From the NCBI GenBank assembly GCA_963835935.1, contig CAWIHK010000002.1, forward strand, positions 186,001-250,000: a stretch of 64,000 nucleotides of DNA. The letters run 5' to 3'. The position numbers and the translations under genes were made by a program. The stretch is from CAWIHK01 sp963835935. GTDB lineage: Bacteria > Bacteroidota > Ignavibacteria > UBA10030 > CAVZMI01. Below the pieces are notes generated by a model that made no database searches, was not told the origin of the DNA, and saw nothing but the letters and a program-made list of their open reading frames with translations. Positions within the stretch are counted from its first letter, which is position 1. Every line of letters begins with the position of its first letter. Below, piece after piece: positions 27,167 through 37,355 of the stretch.

Positions 27167-28684
27167 ATGAAAATATTTTATGAATGTAAAAAAGGTGAGC
27201 TCACAGCAACCGACGCTTCTTTTTTTTTCGTCTGCAAAGAAACACTCCACGATACAATTGCCAGAATTTCAAAAAGTATTGGAAATTCCTTATCTATCCC
27301 TCTTGAATTAGGCGACATTGCTACTAAAGAAGAAAAAGTCACCCTTCTTTATCCTCAGAAAAAATCTGTCCATCACACAAAACGTGTCATCTTCATCGGT
27401 CTAGGCGATCAAAATTCTTTGAGTACCGAGAAATTTCGGAAGGCGGCGGCCAGAGCTTCGAAAGAAGCTCGCGAGCTAAAATTGAGATCGATGGCTATGG
27501 AGATTCCGGAGTTTCGAAACAAGAAAAAAAATGATCAGTTAGAATTCACAAATATTGTTGCTGCGATAGCGGAAGGCGCCTTACTTGGGCTTTATTCGTA
27601 CGACAAGTACATCACGGCAAAGGAAAGAAAAAATCATATTCCGTCTGTTTTTATCATATGCAATCCCGAGTCGAAATTAAAAGCGGAAGGCCATCGATCG
27701 CTACACCGAGCATCAATAATATCTTCATCGGTGATTTTAACCCGCGATCTTGTCAACGCTCCTTCCAATGAAATGGATCCTGAAGCGTTAGCAAGAGCGG
27801 CACACGCTTCAGCCCGGAAGTATGGATATCGCGCAGTGATATTCAATAAACGAAAAATCGAGCGGCTCGGCATGGGCGGCCTGATTGCCGTCAATCGAGG
27901 AAGTTCAAAACCGCCCTGCTTCATCACGCTTGAATACGGACGGAAGAAGAAAGGACTAGGTACTGTCGTACTCGTCGGAAAAGGAATCACCTTCGATTCA
28001 GGAGGCATTTCGATAAAGCCTCCGTTAGGAATGGGAGAAATGAAGACAGATATGGCTGGAGCCGCCGCTGTAATCGGAACTATGGAAGCTGCAGCTCGCT
28101 TGCATTTACGTATTCATCTTATTGGTTTAATCCCCGCTACGGAGAACATGCCGAGTGGAAGTGCGCTGAAGCCCGGCGATATAATTCGTCATTATAACGG
28201 CTTAACAACCGAAGTAGACAACACGGATGCTGAAGGGCGTCTTATCTTGGCCGACGCACTCGCATACGCCGAAAAATTCAAACCGACGGCTATGATCGAT
28301 CTTGCAACATTGACCGGAGCATGTGTCGTTGCTCTCGGTCACCACGCTACGGGTATGTTCGGTAATAATGAAAAATTGATGGACCGCTTGCGTGATGCCT
28401 CGGAAAAAACGTACGAACGTGTATGGCAGTTTCCATTGTTTGAAGAATACGAGAAACAAATTCGCAGTCATGTTGCCGATGTAAGAAATACAGGCGGTCG
28501 CTGGGCGGGAGCAATTACAGCTGCGTTGTTCTTGAAAAAATTTGTGAACAAGCACAACTGGGTTCATCTCGATATTGCAGGCACAGCATTTGCCGAAGAA
28601 TCGCATGGGTATCTTGTACGCGGAGCAACCGGCGTAGGAGTCCGTTTATTGACGGAATTACTCTCGCACTGGGAAAAGCTGTAA
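27167..28684 (+). CDS. pepA: Leucyl aminopeptidase, M17 family
   Basis: 505 residues. Two-metal cytosolic exopeptidase releasing N-terminal residues. VGKGITFDSGGISIKP and NTDAEGRLILADALAYA are the metal ligands and catalytic Arg loop. The N-terminal ~170 residues are the less conserved domain (VIFIGLGDQNSL). It follows nrnA by 21 bp. Confidence 0.95.
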   Translation: MKIFYECKKGELTATDASFFFVCKETLHDTIARISKSIGNSLSIPLELGDIATKEEKVTLLYPQKKSVHHTKRVIFIGLGDQNSLSTEKFRKAAARASKEARELKLRSMAMEIPEFRNKKKNDQLEFTNIVAAIAEGALLGLYSYDKYITAKERKNHIPSVFIICNPESKLKAEGHRSLHRASIISSSVILTRDLVNAPSNEMDPEALARAAHASARKYGYRAVIFNKRKIERLGMGGLIAVNRGSSKPPCFITLEYGRKKKGLGTVVLVGKGITFDSGGISIKPPLGMGEMKTDMAGAAAVIGTMEAAARLHLRIHLIGLIPATENMPSGSALKPGDIIRHYNGLTTEVDNTDAEGRLILADALAYAEKFKPTAMIDLATLTGACVVALGHHATGMFGNNEKLMDRLRDASEKTYERVWQFPLFEEYEKQIRSHVADVRNTGGRWAGAITAALFLKKFVNKHNWVHLDIAGTAFAEESHGYLVRGATGVGVRLLTELLSHWEKL

Positions 28685-28735
28685 TATTGCATTTCACTCT
28701 CAGGTCATTTACATTATTAAAAAATAAATGAGACT

Positions 28736-30121
28736 ATGAAATTATTTCAAAATATTCTTCTTATTCTGACATTGATTTCAGCCGGCTATCAAACAACTAC
28801 ATCACAGCCGGATTTTTCATCGATGGGACGCGGAAACCGTTTCTCGTCGTCTATTCCGAACGAAATTCGGTACGATGTGCTTTCTCTCCCATCGTCCGAC
28901 ACGATGAAAAGTACAATGGTGATCCTTACTTCAATTCCCGATGAATTTTTTATTTCCCAACGAACACCGGGTGAAGGTTTTCAATTTCACGCTGAATACG
29001 AAATGAGCATCGAAATAACCGACAGCGTTCGGAATTCAATCGTTCGAAAAATATATCATTACAACGTGAACCGTTTGAGTGAACCGATAAATACAGAAGC
29101 GGACAGCACAAGTGTTGAGCAAAACTATATTGGCGACCAACGGACTCAATCTCTCTTCTGCTTCCAACTACTACCGGGCATATACAAGGTTTTCATCGAA
29201 ATAACTGATTTACATTCTTCCAGAAAATTTCGCCAAACAATTCAGGAGAACCTCAAGGACTTCCGAAAACCATTCATATTTTCCGACATACTTTTTCTTG
29301 AACCCCCGACAAAAAGCAATTTCTTTTCTCTTCTTTCCGAGGGTGGAGATGTCAAACTGGATCAACAATTTGCACTTGGCTGTCTGGAAAATATTTCTAT
29401 CGACTCGTCGCTAAATATTAGCCACCAACTTCGACAGGCGATTCCCGAATCGGAAAGATCCATTACTTTATATTCCGATTCCAATTCGACACCTCGCATA
29501 CTGAAAAACATTTTGTTCGTTACAACCGATACTTCGATTTCGATAACAACATCGGACAAACCTACTCCGATATCTATGCTGCTTCTTCCCCTCAAAAATA
29601 CTCCATTACTCGAAGGACGATATACTTATGAATTTAGATTGGACCGAAGGCTGTTCCCTTCCATGATACGAAAAATGTTTTTTGTGCGTTGGGATGACAT
29701 GCCGAGATCTTTGCACAACTTTTCATACGCAGCATCGATGTTAGATTATCTGATGACAAAGAATCAATTTGACTCACTGAATTCTCTTCCGCAATCGGAA
29801 AAATTCCAGGAGTTTCAAAAATTCTGGGAATCAAAAGATCCTTCACCCGGGACAGCCTTGAATGAAGCTCTGGAAGCGTATTATCACCGGATTGATGAAG
29901 CACAAACAAAATATTCATCTCTTTCAATATCCAACGGTGCACGATCGGATCGCGGCCGCATTTCTATTCTTTACGGACCGCCCGACACTGTCGAGCGGAT
30001 TCTTCCCCCCGGTAAATCGCCAATTGAAATCTGGAAATATCCAGGATTGAAAAAAGAATTTTTATTTGAAGACCCAAGCCGAAACGGTACGTACATACTT
30101 TCGAGGATAAACGTATATTGA
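28736..30121 (+). CDS. GWxTD-domain exported protein
   Basis: 461 residues with a signal peptide (to about GYQTTTSQ). The C-terminal part (DEAQTKYSSLSISNGARSDR, RISILYGPPDTVERILPP, IEIWKYPGLKKEFLFED, in pieces) is the GWxTD domain common in Ignavibacteria, Gemmatimonadota and Acidobacteriota, whose function is not established. The middle has beta-rich repeats typical of the family. Its TGA overlaps the pdxA start. Confidence 0.82.
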   Translation: MKLFQNILLILTLISAGYQTTTSQPDFSSMGRGNRFSSSIPNEIRYDVLSLPSSDTMKSTMVILTSIPDEFFISQRTPGEGFQFHAEYEMSIEITDSVRNSIVRKIYHYNVNRLSEPINTEADSTSVEQNYIGDQRTQSLFCFQLLPGIYKVFIEITDLHSSRKFRQTIQENLKDFRKPFIFSDILFLEPPTKSNFFSLLSEGGDVKLDQQFALGCLENISIDSSLNISHQLRQAIPESERSITLYSDSNSTPRILKNILFVTTDTSISITTSDKPTPISMLLLPLKNTPLLEGRYTYEFRLDRRLFPSMIRKMFFVRWDDMPRSLHNFSYAASMLDYLMTKNQFDSLNSLPQSEKFQEFQKFWESKDPSPGTALNEALEAYYHRIDEAQTKYSSLSISNGARSDRGRISILYGPPDTVERILPPGKSPIEIWKYPGLKKEFLFEDPSRNGTYILSRINVY

Positions 30122-31140
30122 TACCACGCATCGCAATAACTATAGGAGACTGGAATGGAATCGGCCCGGAAATTGCTCTCAAGGCTCTGAGCCGCCGAGA
30201 AATCACCGAGAACTACCGGTGCATTCTCATCGGCCCGATTCGTATTTTTGAATATTACAAGAAGAAGCTAAATATTAGAATTCATCTGGAAGATGTAAAA
30301 TCAATCCCTTCAAAGAAAACTAAATTTCTTCCCGTGTTGTCGATACCGGAATTTGAAGATTTTATTCCGACACCCGGGACTTCGACACCCGAAGCGGGAC
30401 GATGCGCCGGAAAGGCTATCGAGTTGTGCGCTTCTTATTGTTTGGATTGGTCGGTGGATGCAATGGTAACGGCGCCGGTTTCAAAAAAAGAACTGCAGGC
30501 AGGAGGTTACCATTATCCCGGACAAACAGAAATGATCGCAGCGTTCTCCGGAAATCAACGACCGGTGATGATGCTGACTGCATCAGGCATGAGAGTATCA
30601 CTTGTGACAATCCATATTCCCATCAGTGAAATAAAAAATGCGGTTACAATCGACAAGATCTTCGAGACAACAGTAATTACAGATAATGCACTGCGATACG
30701 ATTTTGGAATTCGAAAACCGACCATTGCCATCTTATCGCTTAATCCGCATGCGAGTGAAAACGGATTGATCGGCGATGACGACTTACGGATCGTTACACC
30801 GGCAGTCGAACTCCTGCGGAGACACGGTCTGGATGTTCATGGACCATTCCCGGCCGATGGTTTTTTTGCGCACTGGCATCCAAACAAATATGACGCAGTG
30901 ATTGCACAGTTTCACGATCAGGGGCTTATTCCATTAAAAATGATTGCTTCCGGAACAGGGGTGAATTTTACAGCAGGATTGAGTATTATACGAACATCTC
31001 CCGATCATGGAACTGCATTCGATATCGCAGGCAAAGGCACTGCGGAGATCGGGAGTATGATATCCGCCATACAGTTGGCAGGATCAATTGCAAAGCACCG
31101 AAAAAAAATCGTTCGCGATAAATTGGAGAAGCAGAAATGA
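30118..31140 (+). CDS. pdxA: 4-Hydroxythreonine-4-phosphate dehydrogenase
   Basis: 340 residues from a TTG overlapping the preceding stop (TTGA); IAITIGDWNGIGPEIALKAL is the right N-terminus. It acts in pyridoxal phosphate synthesis by the DXP-dependent route. The metal-binding His residues are in GGYHYPGQTEMIAAF, LSLNPHASENG and QFHDQGLIPLKM. Confidence 0.94.
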   Translation: MIPRIAITIGDWNGIGPEIALKALSRREITENYRCILIGPIRIFEYYKKKLNIRIHLEDVKSIPSKKTKFLPVLSIPEFEDFIPTPGTSTPEAGRCAGKAIELCASYCLDWSVDAMVTAPVSKKELQAGGYHYPGQTEMIAAFSGNQRPVMMLTASGMRVSLVTIHIPISEIKNAVTIDKIFETTVITDNALRYDFGIRKPTIAILSLNPHASENGLIGDDDLRIVTPAVELLRRHGLDVHGPFPADGFFAHWHPNKYDAVIAQFHDQGLIPLKMIASGTGVNFTAGLSIIRTSPDHGTAFDIAGKGTAEIGSMISAIQLAGSIAKHRKKIVRDKLEKQK

Positions 31141-31802
31141 TTTCAGTAAAGAATGTCGATCTATCGTTTGGAGCCAGAAAAATTTTATCCGATGTTGAAT
31201 TGTCGATAAAACCGGGGGAATTCGTTTTTCTCGTTGGCCCAACCGGTACCGGGAAAAGTACTCTTTTACGACTTTTATACATGGACCTAAAACCTGATTC
31301 AGGATCGATCCAAGTTGAGAATTTTCTTTCTTCAGACATCACAAAAAGTCAGATACCTCTGCTTCGAAGAAAAGTTGGAGTCGTCTTTCAGGATTTTAAA
31401 TTGCTGGATGACAGGTCGGTGTTTGATAATGTCGCATTTACACTTCATGTGACAGGTGCAAGAAAAAGCGATATCAAGAAAAGAGTACTCCATATTCTTG
31501 CCGACGTTGGTTTAAGTCACCGAAGAAATGCTTTACCGAAAGAAATTTCCGGCGGCGAAAAACAACGCGTTGCAATTGCACGCGCTTTGATTAATGAACC
31601 ATTCGTTCTTCTCGCCGACGAACCGACTGGGAATTTAGATCCCGAAGCGGCTGAAGAGATCATGCACCTTCTCGAAACCATCAATACACGAGGGACTGCA
31701 ATTTTAATGGCAACTCATAATTATGAACTTCTAAAAAGAATTAAAGGGAAGGTGTACCAATTAAAGAATACAAAATTAACTGCATCAGATGTGAATGGAT
31801 AG
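31137..31802 (+). CDS. ftsE: FtsE-type ABC transporter ATPase
   Basis: 221 residues. Walker A is GPTGTGKST near residue 36, the Q-loop VVFQDFKLLDDRSVFDNVAF (in FtsE style), the signature ISGGEKQRVAIARAL and Walker B VLLADEPTGNLD. FtsE with FtsX controls peptidoglycan hydrolases at division. ftsX is not downstream: a terminator follows. The start overlaps pdxA as ATGA. Confidence 0.87.
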   Translation: MISVKNVDLSFGARKILSDVELSIKPGEFVFLVGPTGTGKSTLLRLLYMDLKPDSGSIQVENFLSSDITKSQIPLLRRKVGVVFQDFKLLDDRSVFDNVAFTLHVTGARKSDIKKRVLHILADVGLSHRRNALPKEISGGEKQRVAIARALINEPFVLLADEPTGNLDPEAAEEIMHLLETINTRGTAILMATHNYELLKRIKGKVYQLKNTKLTASDVNG

Positions 31803-31863
31803 AATTGTGATGATGATAGATGCAACCATTAACAGCATTGCATGAAATGAAGATATAAGGATG

Positions 31864-31899
31864 ATGCGGGCGAATGCAGGAATTGCCCGCATTTTTTTC
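31864..31899 (+). terminator. Rho-independent terminator after ftsE
   Basis: 8-bp stem ATGCGGGC/GCCCGCAT with a 13-nt loop and T7. It lies between converging genes; the minus-strand side lacks an equally clear T tract. Confidence 0.88.
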
Positions 31900-31910
31900 A
31901 ACAAAAAAAT

Positions 31911-32156
31911 CTAAACGGCTTCCACCCTTTTTATCTCCGGAATTTCCCGCATTAATGCTCTTTCAATTCCTGCACGCAGCGTCATCAAGGACATCGGACA
32001 GGAACCGCATGCTCCTACGAGACGAACTTCTACAATCCCATCATCGGTCACTTGCACAAGATCGACATCGCCTCCATCGGCTTGAAGATAAGGACGAACA
32101 GTTTGTAAAACTTCATTCACACGATCTTGAAGTGGATTTGGCGTTGGTTGTCCCAT
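31911..32156 (-). CDS. NifU C-terminal-domain iron-sulfur scaffold
   Basis: 81 residues. RPYLQADGGDVDLVQV and LVGACGSCPMSLMTLRAGIERAL are the NifU/NfuA domain with its CxxC cluster ligand. It carries or transfers a 4Fe-4S cluster. It sits next to mrp, the usual pairing, and 49 bp downstream of it on the same strand. Confidence 0.92.
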   Translation of the reverse strand: MGQPTPNPLQDRVNEVLQTVRPYLQADGGDVDLVQVTDDGIVEVRLVGACGSCPMSLMTLRAGIERALMREIPEIKRVEAV

Positions 32157-32205
32157 TCTTTACTCCCTGTTATTTTTATTCGTTCGAAAATATAATATTC
32201 GGCAT

Positions 32206-33267
32206 TTATATCGATTGCATAACCTGAATACTCATTTGTGCAGCCATATTACAGGCGATTGTCTGAATCACCTTGGCATGTTCTGAATTTGGCTCCGAAA
32301 CAACTATCGGTTTTCCGATGTCACCCCCAATACGTATATTCGTATAGATTGGGATTTCACCGAGAAATGGAACACCAAGTTCTCCAGCGGTTTTCTTACC
32401 TCCGCCATAACTGAATATTTCTTCACGATGGCCGCAGTGTGAACACTTAAAATAAGACATATTTTCGATAATTCCCAACACTGGAACATCCACTTTTTGA
32501 AACATCATTAAAGCTTTACGAGCATCGGCAAGAGAAATATCCTGAGGCGTTGTCACAATCACAGCGCCTGAGAGTGGTATCGTTTGCACAAGTGTGAGTT
32601 GGATGTCGCCGGTTCCAGGAGGTAAATCGAAGAGAAGATAATCCAACTCACCCCAATTAACATCTGTCATAAATTGTCGGAGCGCTCCGCTCGCCATTGG
32701 CCCTCGCCAGATTACCGCTTGCATGGGATCGACCAGAAATCCGATAGACATAACCTTAACACCGTAATTCTCCAGCGGATTAATCCGATTTTTACTAATA
32801 GTCGGTTTATCATTTATTCCCATCATCAGCGGGATACTCGGACCGTAGACATCGGCATCTACCAAACCTACCTTCGCGCCCTCGCGCGCAAGCGCAACGG
32901 CAAGATTTACGGCGACAGTAGATTTTCCGACACCTCCTTTTCCTGAAGCAATCGCAATAGTATTTTTCACATCCGTCAGAATAGATTCCTTTTGTCCCGC
33001 ATCGCGATGCACTACATTTGATGTAATTTTAACTTCAACATGTCGAACGCCATCGAACGAATTGTTGATCAATTTTTCACATGTGTTTTTGAATTCCTCA
33101 CGGACCGGACATGCGGGTGTGGTCAGTTCAAGTGTGACGAATACTTTTCCATCTTCAATTGTAATCTCTTTCACAAAATTTAACGTCACAATATCCTTAC
33201 CAAGATCCGGATCGCGAACAGCACGTAACACTTCTATAATATTTTCTTTCGTCAATTCTTTTTTCAC
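32206..33267 (-). CDS. mrp: Mrp/ApbC-type iron-sulfur carrier ATPase
   Basis: 353 residues. Residues ~1-85 are a DUF59/MIP18 domain (VLRAVRDPDLGKDIVTLNFV). From ~107 there is a deviant Walker A (ASGKGGVGKSTVAVNLA) and LPPGTGDIQLTL. The CSHCG pair near residue 275 binds the bridging cluster of the dimer. It loads iron-sulfur clusters onto apoproteins. Confidence 0.94.
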   Translation of the reverse strand: MKKELTKENIIEVLRAVRDPDLGKDIVTLNFVKEITIEDGKVFVTLELTTPACPVREEFKNTCEKLINNSFDGVRHVEVKITSNVVHRDAGQKESILTDVKNTIAIASGKGGVGKSTVAVNLAVALAREGAKVGLVDADVYGPSIPLMMGINDKPTISKNRINPLENYGVKVMSIGFLVDPMQAVIWRGPMASGALRQFMTDVNWGELDYLLFDLPPGTGDIQLTLVQTIPLSGAVIVTTPQDISLADARKALMMFQKVDVPVLGIIENMSYFKCSHCGHREEIFSYGGGKKTAGELGVPFLGEIPIYTNIRIGGDIGKPIVVSEPNSEHAKVIQTIACNMAAQMSIQVMQSI

Positions 33268-33342
33268 GACAACTTACCAGCCTTTCATTAAATTGGTTTT
33301 AATGATTTTTACAACAAAAAACATTCTTCAGGAACGACAAGT

Positions 33343-34563
33343 TCAGATTACTTTGAGTTTCTTTCCGACTTTCGCAAATGCATAGCAGGCACGATTCAGA
33401 TTTTCCTTTGTCAATGCCGCCGATATTTGTGCCCGAAGCCGCGCTTCTCCTTTCGGAACGACGGGAAACCAAAGTCCCTTGATGTATATTCCTTCCTTCA
33501 GCATTGCAGCGGACATGTCCTGTGCAATCGAAGCTTCTCCCAACATAATCGGAACTATCGGATGAGAACCTTCCAGTATCCTAAATCCCAGCTCCTTCAT
33601 ACTATCTCTAAAGTATCTTGTATTTTCATGCAATCGCCTGACAATCGATTTGTCTTTGGTTAGAAGATCAAAACTTGCCATACATGCAGTTACAATCGGT
33701 GGCGGAAGTGAATTGGAAAAAATATATGTACGGGCTTTTTGACGCATGAATTCCACCAACTCTTTTTTCCCGGCAATGTATCCTCCGGCGGCACCGCCAA
33801 TCGCTTTGCCTAAAGTCCCGGAAAGCACATCGACTTTCCCAAGTACACCGCAATGCTCGGGAGTTCCACGTCCCGTCTTTCCAATCACACCGACAGCATG
33901 AGAATCGTCAACAAAAAGAATCGCTCTATATTTCTCTACAAGTTCAACCAACTTATTCAAAGAAGCGATCTCACCTTCCATACTGAAAACACCATCAGTC
34001 GCGATAATGCGGAACCTGTATTCTTTTATCTTATCTTCCTCTAATTGTCGTTCCAAATCATTGAGGTCTCCATGTTGATAAATTTTTCTATCGCACGTTT
34101 CGGATCTGGTTAAACGCTGGCCATCGATGATGCTTGCATGATTCAATTTGTCGCTGTAGATAACATCTTTGTAAGACTCGATTCCAAGGCGTTCATTGCT
34201 TAACGATGCGAAAAAAGCTTCGTTCGCAGCCCAGCAGGATGAGAATAAGATTGCATCTTCGGTTCCTACAAACTTCGCGATCTTTTTTTCGAGTTGCCGG
34301 TGAATTGTCTGAGTGCCGCAAATAAACCGTACGGAAGCAACTCCGTAACCGTATTTTTTTATACCGTCGATTGCGGCTCTCTTGATTTTAATGTGGTTAG
34401 CCATCCCAAGGTAATTATTAGACGCGAGCATTATAGTTTTTTTACCTTTGACCTTGACGACACCATCCTGAGGACTTTCTAATTCGGTCTCGTACTTATA
34501 AGTTTTTGAAACTATCAACTGCTCGATTTCACGTTTCACTAAATCAAGATACTCCGGCATCAT
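33343..34563 (-). CDS. kbl: Glycine C-acetyltransferase (2-amino-3-ketobutyrate CoA ligase)
   Basis: 406 residues. PLP enzyme of the alpha-oxoamine synthase family: ASNNYLGMANHIKIK, DDSHAVGVIGKTGRGTPEHC (in part) and the PLP lysine in SGTLGKAIGGAAGGYI. With the adjacent dehydrogenase it splits threonine to glycine plus acetyl-CoA. The last ~10 residues are basic. Spacing to tdh is 15 bp. Confidence 0.93.
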   Translation of the reverse strand: MMPEYLDLVKREIEQLIVSKTYKYETELESPQDGVVKVKGKKTIMLASNNYLGMANHIKIKRAAIDGIKKYGYGVASVRFICGTQTIHRQLEKKIAKFVGTEDAILFSSCWAANEAFFASLSNERLGIESYKDVIYSDKLNHASIIDGQRLTRSETCDRKIYQHGDLNDLERQLEEDKIKEYRFRIIATDGVFSMEGEIASLNKLVELVEKYRAILFVDDSHAVGVIGKTGRGTPEHCGVLGKVDVLSGTLGKAIGGAAGGYIAGKKELVEFMRQKARTYIFSNSLPPPIVTACMASFDLLTKDKSIVRRLHENTRYFRDSMKELGFRILEGSHPIVPIMLGEASIAQDMSAAMLKEGIYIKGLWFPVVPKGEARLRAQISAALTKENLNRACYAFAKVGKKLKVI

Positions 34564-34578
34564 GATCTCTCCTCAATT

Positions 34579-35808
34579 TTATTCAGGACGCAGAATCACT
34601 TTTAATGCATCTCCATTTATGAGCGCGTTAAATCCTTCCTCATATTTCGACAACGGCAGATCGTGAGTGATGAACCCGGTTTGGAGAAATTTCTGCGCCA
34701 AACCGTTTTTCAAAATCGGCGTCATCATGTTCCAGGTATCCCACACACGCCTTCCGATAACGCCGTGAATTGTTACTCCTTTAAATATAATATCTTTTGA
34801 AAAATCGACAACCATTCTTCCGCCGGGCAAACCGAGCAGTGCTATGAATCCACCCATTCGTATTACGCGAAAAGCATCTTCGTAGGCTCGATAATTTCCC
34901 GACATCTCCAGTACTGCATCGACACCAACGCCGCCGGTTTCTTTTTTAATTGTCTGATAAAATCTTTCTTTCTCCTGATCGATATGAACATCAAAACAGT
35001 CATCAGCGCCATAGAGCCGTGCTAGATGAAAACGCCCCTTTTCTAATTTTTCGTAAGTGAATTCGCCGTGTGAAGCATCCGTTACAAAAATCTTTTTCGC
35101 ACCCGCAACCCTGGCAATCGCGGTGGCCATGAGTCCTTGTACACCAAGCCCTGTGATGGCGATAATTTTCCCTTTCACATCAGCCGATTGCACCGTATGT
35201 GTTGCATTCCCGATCGCATCCATGAAAGCAACAACCTCCAGCGGGATATCGCTCTTCTTTATCAACCGGATATTTCGCGCCGGAATTGTCATGAACGATG
35301 TGAACGCACCATCGGAGTGAATTCCCTTAATCACGGTATTCGAACAAACATTTCTTTCGCCTAGCCGGCATTGATAACATATACCGCAAGCGATGTGCAT
35401 CTCCGCAGTAGCATAAAAATGTTCTGCGAGATACTCAATCAATTTGTTATCTCGTGCAATGGTTTCTTTTGTGCGGTTCTTGATGAATCGTTGGCATTCA
35501 GGATCGTCACCGGCAATTTCTAGAAATAACTCTGAAAGATGGACGCTGGCTTCAGAACCGGCTTCCTTGATGGTTCCGCAAAATTCATGGCCGATGATAA
35601 CATCAGGCTGCTTCAGAGCCAGCATTGATTCACCCAACGAATCCTTTGAATTGTAAATGCCGAGGTCCGTTCCGCATATTGCAGTGGCGAGTATACGCAA
35701 TTGAACTTCATCGTCCTGTTTTATTGCCGGTTCAGGCCTATCGACAAATTTAACTCCCCGGGGCCACTCTTCGCCGGGAACCGGCCGTTCTTTTATAATT
35801 GCTTTCAT
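34579..35808 (-). CDS. tdh: Zinc alcohol dehydrogenase, probable L-threonine 3-dehydrogenase with an insertion
   Basis: 409 residues, about 65 more than the usual threonine dehydrogenase. The catalytic zinc site is Cys45 (ICGTDLGIY) and His74-Glu75 (GHEFCG); structural zinc Cys residues are at 141, 144, 147 and 155 (ACGICYQCRLGERNVC); the NAD site is ITGLGVQGLMATAIA. About 40 extra residues sit between GHEFCG and the structural zinc loop (roughly 90-130). The kbl neighbour supports threonine oxidation, but the insertion makes the exact substrate less certain. Confidence 0.8.
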   Translation of the reverse strand: MKAIIKERPVPGEEWPRGVKFVDRPEPAIKQDDEVQLRILATAICGTDLGIYNSKDSLGESMLALKQPDVIIGHEFCGTIKEAGSEASVHLSELFLEIAGDDPECQRFIKNRTKETIARDNKLIEYLAEHFYATAEMHIACGICYQCRLGERNVCSNTVIKGIHSDGAFTSFMTIPARNIRLIKKSDIPLEVVAFMDAIGNATHTVQSADVKGKIIAITGLGVQGLMATAIARVAGAKKIFVTDASHGEFTYEKLEKGRFHLARLYGADDCFDVHIDQEKERFYQTIKKETGGVGVDAVLEMSGNYRAYEDAFRVIRMGGFIALLGLPGGRMVVDFSKDIIFKGVTIHGVIGRRVWDTWNMMTPILKNGLAQKFLQTGFITHDLPLSKYEEGFNALINGDALKVILRPE

Positions 35809-35884
35809 AATAGTTCATCCGTATGTTTGATGGAAAGTTTATTTCGTAAACCGAAATTTTCTATGCTGTACTAATAGCCACATT

Positions 35885-37240
35885 TTACGATTTCCGAATT
35901 AAGCGAACCGCGAACGAACCATCAATGGAGTGGAGATGAGGAAAAGTCTCAACCCAATTTTCTTTTGTGACCACTTGCGATGAGACAAACTGATGCGCAT
36001 CGTCGATTGTAAAATCGGGATGCGTGCTTAGAAAATTTTTTATTATCTCGGAATTTTCTTCCGGCTCGATAGTACAGGTTGAGTACACCACAACACCTCC
36101 GGGTTTTACCAGTTTCGCCGCATTTTCTAAAAGAGCTGTTTGTGTCTTCGTCAGAGCCTGTATATCTTCGGGTTCCCTTTTCCATTTGACGTCAGGTTTT
36201 TTCATGAGCACGCCGAGGCCGGAACAGGGAGCATCCAATAGAATTTTGTCTGCTGTCACACCATCGAATGAAACAGCATCCGCTTCCCGAACTTTTATTA
36301 TAGTGATTCCAAGCCTGTTTGCAATTTCATTAATAAAGCGCAATTTGACATCGAACTTATCGAGTGCAATGATCTCGCCTTCATTTTGCATAAGTTCGGC
36401 AAGGTATGCTGATTTACCTCCCGGAGCTGCACACATATCAATTACTCGCTCGCCGGGGCGTGGAGATAGCAGATTACAGGCGATGCCTGCGCTTTCGTCC
36501 TGCACAGTAAATTTACCTTCCAGAAATGCCGAATGATTTCCCACTCTACCCAAACCATTAACCCGCATGAATGAAGAAATGTATGGAGACTGCGTTATCG
36601 GAACTTGAGATGCCTCAAAAATGGAAAGCATTTCCTGGACATTAGACTTAAGCATATTTACACGGAGGGTCAGCGGCGGCCGTTCGTTGTTTGCCGCAAG
36701 AAGTTGTTCGGTTCCGTCAATACCAAACCGATCCAACCATCGCCGTACCATCCATTGCGGATGAGAATAAACGATAGAAAGATAATGGATCGGATCATCC
36801 TCTTTTGAAGGATAACGGATTCCGGCCATATTCCGGCCGATATTGCGCAAGATTCCGTTCACCATGTCCGCATTTTTTTGTCCGCGGACACGTTTCACCA
36901 TTTCGACCGCTTCATTTACAGCGGCCGAAGCTGGAACTCGATCAAGAAATAGAATTTGATAGAGTGCAACCCGCAGTGCATTACGTACATTGGCGTCGGA
37001 TTTTGGATAATTACCGTGGAAAAATCCCGTGATGACCCAGTCCAATTTTAATTGCCAGCGCAAAACACCATGCACCAATTCGGTCAATAGTCCTTTATCG
37101 AGATCGTTCAGTTCATCGGAGCGCAGCTCCGCATCCAGAAGTTTATCGAGATATGAATCTGTCCGTTCGATACGGTTGAGAATCTTTACCGCAATTCCAC
37201 GAACTCCTTCATAAAAAAATCGTTCCGAGGATTCTGTCAT
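35885..37240 (-). CDS. rsmB: 16S rRNA m5C967 methyltransferase
   Basis: About 451 residues from the ATG at 37240, which has AAAGG upstream; the frame is open 11 codons further. The N-terminal ~150 residues are the NusB-like domain (LTELVHGVLRWQLKLDWVI). The methyltransferase part has DMCAAPGGKSAYLAELM (SAM site), the catalytic Cys motifs LDAPCSGLGVLMKKPD and VYSTCTIEPEEN. Methylates C967 of 16S rRNA. Confidence 0.93.
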   Translation of the reverse strand: MTESSERFFYEGVRGIAVKILNRIERTDSYLDKLLDAELRSDELNDLDKGLLTELVHGVLRWQLKLDWVITGFFHGNYPKSDANVRNALRVALYQILFLDRVPASAAVNEAVEMVKRVRGQKNADMVNGILRNIGRNMAGIRYPSKEDDPIHYLSIVYSHPQWMVRRWLDRFGIDGTEQLLAANNERPPLTLRVNMLKSNVQEMLSIFEASQVPITQSPYISSFMRVNGLGRVGNHSAFLEGKFTVQDESAGIACNLLSPRPGERVIDMCAAPGGKSAYLAELMQNEGEIIALDKFDVKLRFINEIANRLGITIIKVREADAVSFDGVTADKILLDAPCSGLGVLMKKPDVKWKREPEDIQALTKTQTALLENAAKLVKPGGVVVYSTCTIEPEENSEIIKNFLSTHPDFTIDDAHQFVSSQVVTKENWVETFPHLHSIDGSFAVRLIRKS

Positions 37241-37282
37241 AGGATGTAACCTTTGTCCACTTACATGCATCATTATATAAAC

Positions 37283-37316
37283 AAAAAAACGGAATGGATA
37301 ATTTCATTCCGTTTTT
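37283..37316 (-). terminator. Terminator of rpmE
   Basis: Stem of about 12 bp (AAAACGGAATG/CATTCCGTTTT) with a 9-nt loop; on the minus strand it ends in a T run (A tract at 37283-37289). It lies between rpmE and rsmB. Confidence 0.85.
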
Positions 37317-37355
37317 CGAACTCACTCGTTCTAAAAACCAATGCGCATTAAAAAT

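Noticed and set aside
31137..31802. ftsEX cell-division pair
   Set aside because: Only the ATPase is present; a strong terminator follows and no ftsX-like membrane gene is near.
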